Below, piece after piece: positions 53,201 through 61,566 of a DNA stretch of 64,000 bases. Positions within the stretch are counted from its first letter, which is position 1. Every line of letters starts with the position of its first letter. The translations under genes were made by a program, and so were the position numbers. The stretch is taken from positions 2,304,001 through 2,368,000 of the forward strand of contig NZ_CP045067.1 of the NCBI RefSeq assembly GCF_016864015.1. Direction: 5' to 3'. A model generated the notes under the pieces. That model was not told the origin of the DNA. It saw only the letters and a list, made by a program, of their open reading frames with translations, and did no database searches. Origin of the DNA: Lacinutrix sp. WUR7 (GTDB lineage Bacteria; Bacteroidota; Bacteroidia; Flavobacteriales; Flavobacteriaceae).

Positions 53201-54096
53201 TAGATGATTATACGCACTTAACTTCTGGTACTTGGACAACAGACGACAAGACTAACAAGTTAGTTGCAGATTTAATTCATAACTACAAGATTAAAGAAAA
53301 CGATTTACAAGGTTCTTTAAGACGTGAGAAATTTACTATTTCTGTAGGAGATGAATTACCAGCAGGTATCATCAAATTAGCAAAAGTTTATATTGCTAAA
53401 AAGCGTAAGCTTAAAGTGGGTGATAAAATGGCAGGACGACATGGTAACAAAGGTATTGTTGCACGTATTGTACGTCAAGAAGATATGCCATTCTTAGAAG
53501 ATGGAACGCCAGTTGATATTGTATTAAATCCACTTGGTGTACCTTCTCGTATGAACATTGGTCAGATATATGAAACGGTATTAGGTTGGGCCGGACAAAA
53601 ATTAGGTCGTACATACGCTACACCAATTTTTGATGGTGCTACTCTAGATCAAATCAACGAATTTACAGACGAAGCTGGAATTCCAAGATTCGGACATACC
53701 TATCTTTATGATGGTGGTACTGGAGATCGTTTTGATCAACCAGCAACCGTGGGAGTTATTTATATGTTGAAATTAGGACATATGGTTGACGATAAAATGC
53801 ACGCTCGTTCAATTGGACCATACTCTCTTATTACACAACAACCTCTTGGTGGTAAAGCACAATTTGGTGGACAACGTTTTGGAGAAATGGAAGTTTGGGC
53901 ACTGGAAGCATATGGTGCATCAGCAACCTTACGAGAAATATTGACAGTGAAATCTGATGATGTAATTGGTAGAGCTAAAACATACGAAAGTATTGTTAAA
54001 GGAGAACCAATGCCAGATCCAGGATTACCGGAATCATTCAATGTATTGATGCATGAATTGAAAGGGTTAGGATTAGACATCAGATTAGAGGAATAA
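50284..54096 (+). CDS. rpoB: RNA polymerase beta subunit
   Basis: At about 1270 residues this matches flavobacterial RpoB. The rifampicin-binding segment [34 protein letters not shown] is intact, as are [33 protein letters not shown] and the C-terminal [32 protein letters not shown] chose ATG 50284; a TTG lies directly before it. The rplL hairpin is upstream and rpoC follows after an 82-base gap that carries an inverted TCAGTC-type repeat. Confidence 0.97.
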   Translation: MLAKQAERLNFSSIINRTEYPDFMDIQIKSFQDFFQLETKSEERGDEGLYNTFLENFPITDTRNQFVLEFLDYFIDPPRYSIEECIERGLTYSVPLKARLKLYCTDPEHEDFETIVQDVYLGTIPYMTPSGTFCINGAERVVVSQLHRSPGVFFGQSFHANGTKLYSARVIPFKGSWIEFATDINQVMYAYIDRKKKLPVTTLFRAIGFERDKDILEIFDLAEEVKVSKSGLKKILGRKLAARVLNTWHEDFVDEDTGEVVSIERNEIVLDRDTVIDKDNIEEILEANVKAILLHKESAEQGDYAIIHNTLQKDPTNSEKEAVEHIYRQLRNAEPPDEETARGIIDKLFFSDQRYSLGEVGRYRMNKKLQLDIGMDKQVLTKEDIITIIKYLIELINSKAEIDDIDHLSNRRVRTVGEQLSSQFGVGLARMARTIRERMNVRDNEVFTPIDLINAKTLSSVINSFFGTNQLSQFMDQTNPLAEITHKRRLSALGPGGLSRERAGFEVRDVHYTHYGRLCPIETPEGPNIGLISSLSVFAKVNSMGFIETPYRKVTDGVVDIKNEPIYLSAEEEEDKLIAQATVKVDDDGKILDDKVIARMEGDFPVIDPKELHYTDVAPNQITSISASLIPFLEHDDANRALMGSNMMRQAVPLLRPQAPIVGTGLERQVASDSRVLINAERNGVVQYVDSLEITIKYDRTDDEAKVSFDSDTKTYPLTKFRKTNQGTSINLKPIVVKGDKVVKGQVLSEGYATQKGELALGRNMKVAFMPWKGYNFEDAIVISEKVVREDIFTSIHIDEYSLEVRDTKLGNEELTNDIPNVSEEATKDLDENGMIRVGAEVKPGDILIGKITPKGESDPTPEEKLLRAIFGDKAGDVKDASLKASPSLHGVVINKKLFSRAVKDKRKRAQDKEDIAQLEALYYTKFDDLQAVLVDKLFTLVNGKTAQGIFNDLGEEVLPKGKKFTLKMLNAVDDYTHLTSGTWTTDDKTNKLVADLIHNYKIKENDLQGSLRREKFTISVGDELPAGIIKLAKVYIAKKRKLKVGDKMAGRHGNKGIVARIVRQEDMPFLEDGTPVDIVLNPLGVPSRMNIGQIYETVLGWAGQKLGRTYATPIFDGATLDQINEFTDEAGIPRFGHTYLYDGGTGDRFDQPATVGVIYMLKLGHMVDDKMHARSIGPYSLITQQPLGGKAQFGGQRFGEMEVWALEAYGASATLREILTVKSDDVIGRAKTYESIVKGEPMPDPGLPESFNVLMHELKGLGLDIRLEE

Positions 54097-54109
54097 TAAA
54101 AAAAGTATG

Positions 54110-54172
54110 AGGTCGCAGTATTCGGTTAGCTTTAATTGGATAACGGAATACTGAGACTGAGACTGAATACTA
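54110..54172. repeat. Inverted TCAGTC-family repeat between rpoB and rpoC
   Basis: The reverse complement reads AGTATTCAGTCTCAGTCTCAGTATTCCG, split here: TCAGTC units and two CAGTATTC words. CAGTATTCGGTTA (54116-54128) and TAACGGAATACTG (54141-54153) can also pair with one mismatch. No terminator T-run follows. Confidence 0.65.
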
Positions 54173-54178
54173 TAAGAA

Positions 54179-57100
54179 ATGGCAAGAAAACAAGATAAGA
54201 ACACAGTAAAGAGATTTAATAAAATCTCCATTGGTTTAGCATCACCAGAATCTATTTTAGCAGAATCTAGAGGTGAAGTTTTAAAACCAGAAACTATTAA
54301 TTATCGTACACATAAACCAGAACGTGATGGTTTATTCTGTGAGCGTATTTTTGGTCCTGTAAAGGATTATGAATGTGCTTGTGGTAAATATAAACGTATT
54401 CGCTACAAAGGTATTGTATGTGATCGTTGTGGTGTTGAAGTAACCGAAAAGAAAGTACGTCGTGACAGAGTAGGACACATTAATTTAGTAGTTCCTGTTG
54501 CACATATTTGGTATTTCCGTTCTTTACCAAACAAAATAGGTTATTTATTAGGACTTCCTTCAAAGAAGCTTGATATGATAATTTACTACGAACGTTACGT
54601 AGTAATTCAACCAGGTATTGCTAAAAATGCCGAAGGAGAACCATTACAAAAAATGGATTTCTTAACCGAAGAAGAATACTTAAATATTCTAGAAACTCTT
54701 CCGCAAGAAAACCAATACCTAGATGATACAGATCCTAACAAGTTCCTTGCAAAAATGGGAGCAGAATGTTTGATCGACTTATTAGCTAGAATAGATTTAG
54801 AAACGCTTTCATATGAATTACGTCATAAAGCAAATACCGAAACGTCTAAACAACGTAAAACGGAAGCTTTAAAACGTTTACAAGTAGTAGAAGCTTTAAA
54901 AGAATCTAACGAAAATAGAGAGAACCGTCCAGAATGGATGATCTTGAAAGTAGTGCCAATTATCCCACCAGAATTAAGACCTTTAGTGCCTTTAGATGGT
55001 GGACGTTTTGCAACTTCCGATTTAAATGATTTATATCGTCGTGTAATTATTAGAAACAATCGTCTTAAGAGATTAGTTGAAATAAAAGCACCAGAAGTTA
55101 TTTTACGTAATGAGAAACGTATGTTACAAGAGTCTGTAGATTCTTTATTAGATAATACACGTAAATCATCTGCAGTAAAAACAGATTCTAATAGACCATT
55201 AAAATCATTATCAGATTCACTTAAAGGTAAGCAAGGACGTTTCCGTCAAAACTTACTTGGTAAGCGTGTGGATTATTCTGCTCGTTCTGTAATTGTTGTT
55301 GGACCAGAATTAAGATTATTTGAATGTGGATTGCCTAAAAATATGGCAGCAGAGCTATACAAACCTTTCGTAATTAGAAAACTAATTGAAAGAGGAATTG
55401 TAAAAACTGTAAAATCTGCAAAGAAAATTATAGATAAAAGAGAACCTGTAGTTTGGGATATTTTAGAGAATGTTTTAAAAGGACATCCAGTACTTTTAAA
55501 TCGTGCTCCTACATTACACAGACTAGGTATTCAAGCTTTTCAACCAAAATTAATTGAAGGAAAAGCAATTCAATTACACCCATTAGTAACTACTGCATTT
55601 AATGCCGATTTTGATGGAGATCAAATGGCAGTGCACTTACCATTAGGACCAGAAGCTATTTTAGAATGTCAATTATTAATGTTGGCTTCTCATAATATCT
55701 TAAATCCAGCAAATGGTTCGCCAGTAACTGTACCTTCACAGGATATGGTACTTGGTCTTTACTATATGACCAAACTAAGAACTTCGACTAAAGACGTAAA
55801 AGTTAAAGGAGAAGGTTTAACTTTCTATTCTGCCGAAGAAGTAACTATTGCTTACAACGAAAAGCAAGTAGACTTAAATGCGCAAATTAAAGTAAGAGCA
55901 ATAGATTTTAATGAAGCAGGAGAATTAGTTCCTCAAATTATTGAAACTACTGTTGGTCGTGTAATCTTTAATAAGAAAGTACCAGCTGCAGCAGGATATA
56001 TAAATGATGTATTAACTAAAAAATCACTAAGAAATATTATTGGTGATATTTTAAAAGTAACATCAGTACCTGAAACAGCAGATTTCTTAGATGAAATTAA
56101 AAACTTAGGATACTACTACGCATTTAAAGGTGGTTTATCATTTAGTTTAGGAGATATTATTATTCCACCAGAAAAGCAATCTATGATTGATTCTGCAAAC
56201 GTAAAAGTGGAAGGGATTATGGGTAACTATAACATGGGACTTATAACAAATAATGAACGTTATAACCAAGTTATTGATATCTGGACTTCAACCAATGCAG
56301 AACTGACAGAATTGTCAATGAAGCGTATTCGTGAAGATCAACAAGGTTTCAACTCGGTGTATATGATGCTTGATTCTGGAGCCCGTGGATCTAAAGAACA
56401 GATTCGCCAGTTAACAGGAATGCGTGGATTAATGGCGAAGCCTAAAAAATCTACTGCAGGAGGTGGATCGATTATTGAAAATCCAATTCTTTCTAACTTT
56501 AAGGAAGGTCTTTCTATTTTAGAATACTTTATTTCTACGCACGGTGCACGTAAAGGTCTTGCCGATACAGCACTTAAAACTGCCGATGCAGGTTACTTAA
56601 CACGTCGTCTAGTAGATGTATCTCAAGATGTAATTGTAAACACGGTAGATTGCGGTACTTTAAGAGGTGTAGAAATTGCGCCACTTAAAAAGAATGATGA
56701 AGTTGTTGAAACTTTAGAAGAAAGAATCTTAGGTCGTATTTCATTAAACGATATATATAATCCATTAACAGACGAATTATTAGTTGGGGCTAATGAGTTA
56801 ATTACAGAAGAAATTGCAAAAGCAATTGAAAACTCACCAATAGATAAAGTAGATGCTCGTTCACCATTAAGTTGTGAAGCTAAGAAAGGTATTTGCGCTA
56901 AATGTTATGGTAGAAACCTTGCAACTAACAAAATGGTGCAACGTGGAGAAGCAGTAGGAGTTGTGGCAGCACAGTCTATTGGAGAACCAGGTACACAGTT
57001 AACATTACGTACATTCCACGTAGGTGGTATTGCAGGTAACATTTCTGAAGAAAATAAATTAGCTGTTAAGTTTGACGGTATTGCAGAGATTGAGGAATTA

Positions 57101-58480
57101 AAAACTGTAAAAGGGGAAGATAACGATGGTAACATCGTTGATGTTGTAATCTCTCGTACTTCTGAAATCAAATTAATAGATAAGAAAACTGGTATTACTT
57201 TAAGTACTAACAATATTCCTTATGGTTCCTTTGTTCAAGTTAAAAACGGAGACAAATTATCTAAAGGAGATGTAGTTTGTACTTGGGATCCATATAATGG
57301 TGTAATTATTTCAGAATTTGCTGGAAAAGTTCGTTATGAGAACATTGAACAAGGTATTACTTATCAAGTTGAAGTTGATGAGCAAACAGGTTTCCAAGAG
57401 AAAGTGATTTCTGAATCTAGAAACAAAAAGCTTATTCCAACACTTATTGTTGAAGATAGTAAAGGCGAAGCAATTCGTTCTTACAACTTACCAGTAGGAG
57501 CTCACATTATGATTGATGATGGTGAGAAGGTTAATATTGGTAAAATTTTAGTTAAGATTCCACGTAAGTCTTCTAAAGCAGGAGATATTACAGGAGGTTT
57601 ACCACGTGTAACAGAATTGTTTGAAGCACGTAATCCTTCTAACCCTGCAGTAGTAAGTGCTATTGATGGTGTTGTTTCTTTTGGTAAAATTAAAAGAGGT
57701 AATCGTGAGATTATTATAGAATCTAAAACTGGAGATATTAAGAAATACCTAGTTAAATTATCGAATCAAATTCTTGTACAAGAAAACGATTTTGTAAAAG
57801 CAGGTATGCCTTTATCAGATGGTTCTATAACACCTAACGATATTCTTAATATAAAAGGACCTTCAGCGGTACAACAATACTTAGTTAACGAAGTACAAGA
57901 AGTATATCGTTTACAAGGTGTAAAAATTAACGATAAGCACTTCGAAGTTGTTGTAAGACAAATGATGCGTAAAGTTAGAATTATAGATTCTGGTGATACT
58001 ATCTTCTTAGAAGATCAATTAGTACATAAAGCAGATTTCATTCAAGAAAATGATGATATCTTTGGAATGAAAGTTGTTGAAAATGCTGGTGATTCTGCTA
58101 CCTTAAAAGAAGGACAAATTGTAACAGCACGTGTGTTAAGAGATGAAAATTCTATTTTACGTCGTGAGGATAAAGCATTAGCGGAAGCTAGAGATGCTAA
58201 ACCTGCAACTGCTACACCTATCTTACAAGGTATTACAAGAGCATCGCTACAAACAAAATCATTTATATCTGCAGCTTCTTTCCAAGAAACTACCAAGGTA
58301 TTAAATGAAGCTGCTGTAGCAGGTAAAATTGATACTCTAGAAGGACTTAAAGAAAATGTAATTGTAGGACACAGAATTCCAGCAGGAACAGGAATGCGTA
58401 ACTATGAAAACATTATCGTAGGATCTAAAGAAGAGTTTGATCAAATGATGCAAGCAAAACAAGAGGTTAACTATAATTAA
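54179..58480 (+). CDS. rpoC: RNA polymerase beta-prime subunit
   Basis: The 1433-residue protein carries the zinc-ribbon [22 protein letters not shown], the catalytic [12 protein letters not shown] (about residue 475) and the second zinc site CGTLRGVE...[13 protein letters not shown]. The trigger-loop region has [25 protein letters not shown]. The C-terminus includes [15 protein letters not shown]. It forms the active centre with RpoB. A hairpin, a REP-like palindrome and a terminator follow within 130 bases. Confidence 0.98.
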   Translation: MARKQDKNTVKRFNKISIGLASPESILAESRGEVLKPETINYRTHKPERDGLFCERIFGPVKDYECACGKYKRIRYKGIVCDRCGVEVTEKKVRRDRVGHINLVVPVAHIWYFRSLPNKIGYLLGLPSKKLDMIIYYERYVVIQPGIAKNAEGEPLQKMDFLTEEEYLNILETLPQENQYLDDTDPNKFLAKMGAECLIDLLARIDLETLSYELRHKANTETSKQRKTEALKRLQVVEALKESNENRENRPEWMILKVVPIIPPELRPLVPLDGGRFATSDLNDLYRRVIIRNNRLKRLVEIKAPEVILRNEKRMLQESVDSLLDNTRKSSAVKTDSNRPLKSLSDSLKGKQGRFRQNLLGKRVDYSARSVIVVGPELRLFECGLPKNMAAELYKPFVIRKLIERGIVKTVKSAKKIIDKREPVVWDILENVLKGHPVLLNRAPTLHRLGIQAFQPKLIEGKAIQLHPLVTTAFNADFDGDQMAVHLPLGPEAILECQLLMLASHNILNPANGSPVTVPSQDMVLGLYYMTKLRTSTKDVKVKGEGLTFYSAEEVTIAYNEKQVDLNAQIKVRAIDFNEAGELVPQIIETTVGRVIFNKKVPAAAGYINDVLTKKSLRNIIGDILKVTSVPETADFLDEIKNLGYYYAFKGGLSFSLGDIIIPPEKQSMIDSANVKVEGIMGNYNMGLITNNERYNQVIDIWTSTNAELTELSMKRIREDQQGFNSVYMMLDSGARGSKEQIRQLTGMRGLMAKPKKSTAGGGSIIENPILSNFKEGLSILEYFISTHGARKGLADTALKTADAGYLTRRLVDVSQDVIVNTVDCGTLRGVEIAPLKKNDEVVETLEERILGRISLNDIYNPLTDELLVGANELITEEIAKAIENSPIDKVDARSPLSCEAKKGICAKCYGRNLATNKMVQRGEAVGVVAAQSIGEPGTQLTLRTFHVGGIAGNISEENKLAVKFDGIAEIEELKTVKGEDNDGNIVDVVISRTSEIKLIDKKTGITLSTNNIPYGSFVQVKNGDKLSKGDVVCTWDPYNGVIISEFAGKVRYENIEQGITYQVEVDEQTGFQEKVISESRNKKLIPTLIVEDSKGEAIRSYNLPVGAHIMIDDGEKVNIGKILVKIPRKSSKAGDITGGLPRVTELFEARNPSNPAVVSAIDGVVSFGKIKRGNREIIIESKTGDIKKYLVKLSNQILVQENDFVKAGMPLSDGSITPNDILNIKGPSAVQQYLVNEVQEVYRLQGVKINDKHFEVVVRQMMRKVRIIDSGDTIFLEDQLVHKADFIQENDDIFGMKVVENAGDSATLKEGQIVTARVLRDENSILRREDKALAEARDAKPATATPILQGITRASLQTKSFISAASFQETTKVLNEAAVAGKIDTLEGLKENVIVGHRIPAGTGMRNYENIIVGSKEEFDQMMQAKQEVNYN

Positions 58481-58490
58481 ATGAGATTCC

Positions 58491-58511
58491 AACACTTCTT
58501 TTTGAAGTGTT
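58491..58511 (+). terminator. Hairpin 10 bases after rpoC
   Basis: AACACTTC and GAAGTGTT form a perfect 8-base stem with a TTTTT loop. No U-tract follows, so it is probably a stabilising or partial terminator. Confidence 0.45.
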
Positions 58512-58525
58512 AGCTAATCGAATTT

Positions 58526-58548
58526 ATTCCTGCGCAGGCAGGAATCTC
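58526..58548. repeat. REP-like palindrome ATTCCTGC-GCAG-GCAGGAAT
   Basis: Eight-base perfect arms, followed by CTC. Same element as 18254-18275. Confidence 0.6.
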
Positions 58549-58580
58549 TTAATTTGAAACGAAAGTTTTGATATAATAAT

Positions 58581-58615
58581 AAAAGTCCTGTTTTTTTAAA
58601 CAGGACTTTTTATTT
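58581..58615 (+). terminator. Terminator of the rpoBC unit
   Basis: AAAAGTCCTG and CAGGACTTTT form a perfect 10-base stem around a T/A loop and are followed by TATTTT. It ends 56 bases before the DUF3467 gene. Confidence 0.85.
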
Positions 58616-58635
58616 TAAATATAATTATTAATAAG

Positions 58636-58655
58636 ACTTCCGTTTTTACGGAAGT
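58636..58655. repeat. REP-like palindrome ACTTCCG...CGGAAGT
   Basis: Seven-base perfect arms around TTTTTA, 15 bases before the DUF3467 ATG. Related to 23565-23584 and 31233-31252, with one covarying pair in the arms. Confidence 0.5.
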
Positions 58656-58670
58656 GTAAACAAGTTTACG

Positions 58671-58988
58671 ATGGCAGAAGATAAAAACAAGAAAAAACCA
58701 GGACAAATTAATATCGAACTAGATGAGAAAATTGCGGAAGGGACTTATTCTAACCTAGCAATTATTAATCATTCTGTTTCCGAATTTGTTGTAGATTTTG
58801 TTAGTATTATGCCTGGAACACCTAAAAGTAAGGTGAAATCTAGAATTATATTAACACCACAACACGCTAAACGATTGATGAAAGCTTTAAGTGATAACGT
58901 AGCGAAGTTTGAAAACATGCATGGTGAAATCAAAGATTATGAGCAACCTCCAATACCTTTGAATTTTGGACCAACGGGTGAAGCGTAA
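58671..58988 (+). CDS. DUF3467 family protein
   Basis: A 105-residue protein with the DUF3467 pattern: INIELDEKIAEGTYSNLAIINHSVSEFVVDFVSIMPG, then KVKSRIILTPQHAKRLMKALSDNVAKFE and the ending PPIPLNFGPTGEA. It is cytoplasmic and of unknown function. In flavobacteria it is a common neighbour of rpoC as far as I recall. A long perfect palindrome at 59045-59097 ends the unit. Confidence 0.85.
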   Translation: MAEDKNKKKPGQINIELDEKIAEGTYSNLAIINHSVSEFVVDFVSIMPGTPKSKVKSRIILTPQHAKRLMKALSDNVAKFENMHGEIKDYEQPPIPLNFGPTGEA

Positions 58989-59044
58989 TATTTGATTAAA
59001 AGGAACTTTTAAAAAATGTAAAAATTAATTTTACGCGTTTAAAA

Positions 59045-59097
59045 AATTAAGCAAAAAAAATCCTCTAACACTGTTAGAGGATTTTTTTTGCTTAATT
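59045..59097. terminator. 53-bp perfect palindrome, bidirectional terminator
   Basis: Arms 59045-59070 and 59072-59097 are perfect reverse complements around one C. A core stem TCCTCTAACA/TGTTAGAGGA is flanked by A8/T8 tracts on both sides. It separates the convergent DUF3467 and prfC genes and should work on both strands. The rest of 58989-59268 shows no gene. Confidence 0.9.
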
Positions 59098-59268
59098 AAT
59101 ACATATAGAAATAAATTATAACATTACATTTATTAATAGGTTTATTTTATTCCTAGTAGATTTATGACTTTCAAAAGTGTCGTTTATTTGTTTTTTTAAA
59201 ATTATTATATATAAATTGCTTCTATTACAACTTCAAACTGTCTTAAATGTCTTTAAAATAGTTTTCTG

Positions 59269-60858
59269 TTATTTAAACTCACTTACAAAATGAAATTTAA
59301 GACTTGGATATTTTTGTTGTGTCATTTGTAAAGAAAATGCAGAGTCTGCTAAAAATACGAGTTGATTTCTTTTGTCTTTCGCTAAAAAACGTTGTTTTAC
59401 TCTTATAAACTCTTTGTATTCTTCACTTTTTTCATTTTCAGTTTCTATCCAACAAGCTTTAAAAACATTTAAATTTTCATAGGTACATTTCGCACCATAT
59501 TCATGTTCTAATCGGTATTGTATAACTTCATATTGTAATGCGCCAACGGTACCAATAACCTTTCTTCCATTTAATTCTAAAGTAAATAATTGGGCAACAC
59601 CTTCATCCATTAATTGATCTATACCTTTGTTTAATTGTTTAGATTTCATTGGATCCGCATTATTTATATATCTAAAATGCTCTGGTGAGAAACTAGGTAC
59701 ACCTTTGTAATTTAGTATTTCACCTTCGGTTAAGGTGTCTCCAATTTTAAAGGTTCCGGTATCTTGTAAGCCTACAATATCACCAGGATAGGAGATGTCT
59801 ACAATTTCTTTCTTCTCTGCAAAGAAGGCATTAGGACTAGAAAATTTTACTTTTTTATTATGTCTAACGTGCAAGTACTGTGTATTTCTTTTAAATTCTC
59901 CAGATACTATTTTAACAAATGCCAAACGGTTTCTATGGTTGGGATCCATGTTGGCGTGAATTTTAAAAACAAAGCCAGAGAACTTATCTTCATCCGGTTT
60001 TACTAATCGTTCTTCACTTTGCTTTGGTCTAGGTTTAGGTGCTATTTCAACAAAACAATCTAATAATTCACGTACTCCAAAACTATTTAAAGCAGAACCA
60101 AAAAACACAGGTTGTAGCGTACCATCTAAATATTCTTTATTGTTAAAACTTGGATAAATACCTTCTACTAATTCTATTTCTTCTCTTAGTGTTTCTGCTG
60201 CTTTATCTCCAACTAATTTATTTAATTCACTAGAGTTTAAATCCGAAATCTCTATAGTTTCTTCAATATTCTTTCGGCTATCACCACTAAATAAGTTTAT
60301 ATTCTTTTCCCATAAATTATAGATTCCTTTAAAGTCGTAACCCATTCCAATTGGAAAACTTAAGGGAGTTACTCGTAAACCTAATTTTTGCTCTATTTCA
60401 TCAAGGAGTTCAAAAGCATCTTTACCTTCACGATCCATTTTGTTAATAAATACAATCATTGGTATATTACGCATTCTACAAACTTCAACCAATTTTTCCG
60501 TCTGCTCTTCAACTCCTTTTGCTACATCAATTACCACAATAACACTGTCAACAGCAGTAAGGGTTCTAAAAGTATCTTCAGCAAAATCTTTATGTCCGGG
60601 TGTATCTAAAATATTAATTTTTATACCATTATATTCAAAAGCTAATACAGAAGTAGCTACAGATATTCCACGCTGTCTTTCAATCTCCATGAAATCACTA
60701 GTAGCACCTTTCTTTATTTTATTACTTTTTACTGCTCCAGCTTCTTGAATAGCTCCTCCAAATAATAGTAATTTCTCTGTTAGAGTTGTCTTACCAGCAT
60801 CGGGATGAGAGATAATTCCAAAGGTTCTTCTTCGTTTGATTTCGTCTGTAAATTTCAT
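59269..60858 (-). CDS. prfC: Peptide chain release factor 3
   Basis: The 529-residue GTPase starts with RRTFGIISHPDAGKTTLTEKLLLFGGAI (G1), has DFMEIERQRGISVATSV (effector), ILDTPGHKDFAEDTF (G3) and VFINKMDREGKDAFELLDEIE (G4). Long inserts match RF3 rather than EF-G. RF3 recycles RF1 and RF2 after peptide release. It is on the opposite strand to the rest of the block and is a single gene. Confidence 0.96.
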   Translation of the reverse strand: MKFTDEIKRRRTFGIISHPDAGKTTLTEKLLLFGGAIQEAGAVKSNKIKKGATSDFMEIERQRGISVATSVLAFEYNGIKINILDTPGHKDFAEDTFRTLTAVDSVIVVIDVAKGVEEQTEKLVEVCRMRNIPMIVFINKMDREGKDAFELLDEIEQKLGLRVTPLSFPIGMGYDFKGIYNLWEKNINLFSGDSRKNIEETIEISDLNSSELNKLVGDKAAETLREEIELVEGIYPSFNNKEYLDGTLQPVFFGSALNSFGVRELLDCFVEIAPKPRPKQSEERLVKPDEDKFSGFVFKIHANMDPNHRNRLAFVKIVSGEFKRNTQYLHVRHNKKVKFSSPNAFFAEKKEIVDISYPGDIVGLQDTGTFKIGDTLTEGEILNYKGVPSFSPEHFRYINNADPMKSKQLNKGIDQLMDEGVAQLFTLELNGRKVIGTVGALQYEVIQYRLEHEYGAKCTYENLNVFKACWIETENEKSEEYKEFIRVKQRFLAKDKRNQLVFLADSAFSLQMTQQKYPSLKFHFVSEFK

Positions 60859-61566
60859 AAAAAATAATTTTGGTAAATATACTTAAGACAAATATTTTTT
60901 GAGGAATTTTGAGAGAGTAATTTTTCCTTATTACTACATAACTTTAATCTATAAATGGAAAGATGATAACTATATAAAAATAAAATGCTTTTGTTTTAAT
61001 ATGGGTAGTTTGGAAATAATTGCCAAATTGTGATTTCCTTTTAACTTATTTAAAGATATTAATAACCATTATCAACTTCTTTTACTTTTTACTGGTTGTA
61101 AATTATAGAAATGTTAGACAACCAAACACTTCATATTTTAGTTTATGATTATAAATTACATACTTCATCGATTAATTATGTTAGGTCATCGTTTATACTA
61201 GTCTTGTTTGACGTTTAGAGCTATTTTTGCCTCAGATTTTGGGGATTTTGGCTAAAAATCAATAGAACTCATTTTTTGTCGGCTATTTTTACTATTTATC
61301 GAATTAACTGAACAATTTTATTAAATCGCTTTGTGGAAAATATTGTAATGATATTTTTGTCTTTAATAGCAAATTACGGAAAACCCGTAAAAAATAATTA
61401 AACGTTATTTCTCCCTAAGAGAATGAATAATTATTACAAATTTTTATTAAATACAACTAACACTAGGTGTTGTGCTAGTTTTTTGTGCGAAATAATTAAT
61501 ATGTTTTGTGATGCCTGCATTACAAAACATTTTTTATATAATAAAAAATAAATTACCCTCCATAAT
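60859..61566. other. 708-base intergenic region without a recognisable gene
   Basis: Very AT-rich. No open frame of coding character was seen on either strand. Two small structures stand out: TTACGG-AAAAC-CCGTAA near 61375-61391 and a bulged stem ATTTTTGCC (61223-61231) with GGCTAAAAAT (61250-61259). It would contain the promoters of prfC and of the adhesin gene. Confidence 0.6.

Noticed and set aside
61375-61391. Small TTACGG/CCGTAA hairpin as a riboswitch
   Set aside because: A 6-bp stem alone does not match any riboswitch core I know, and it lies about 175 bases from the adhesin start.
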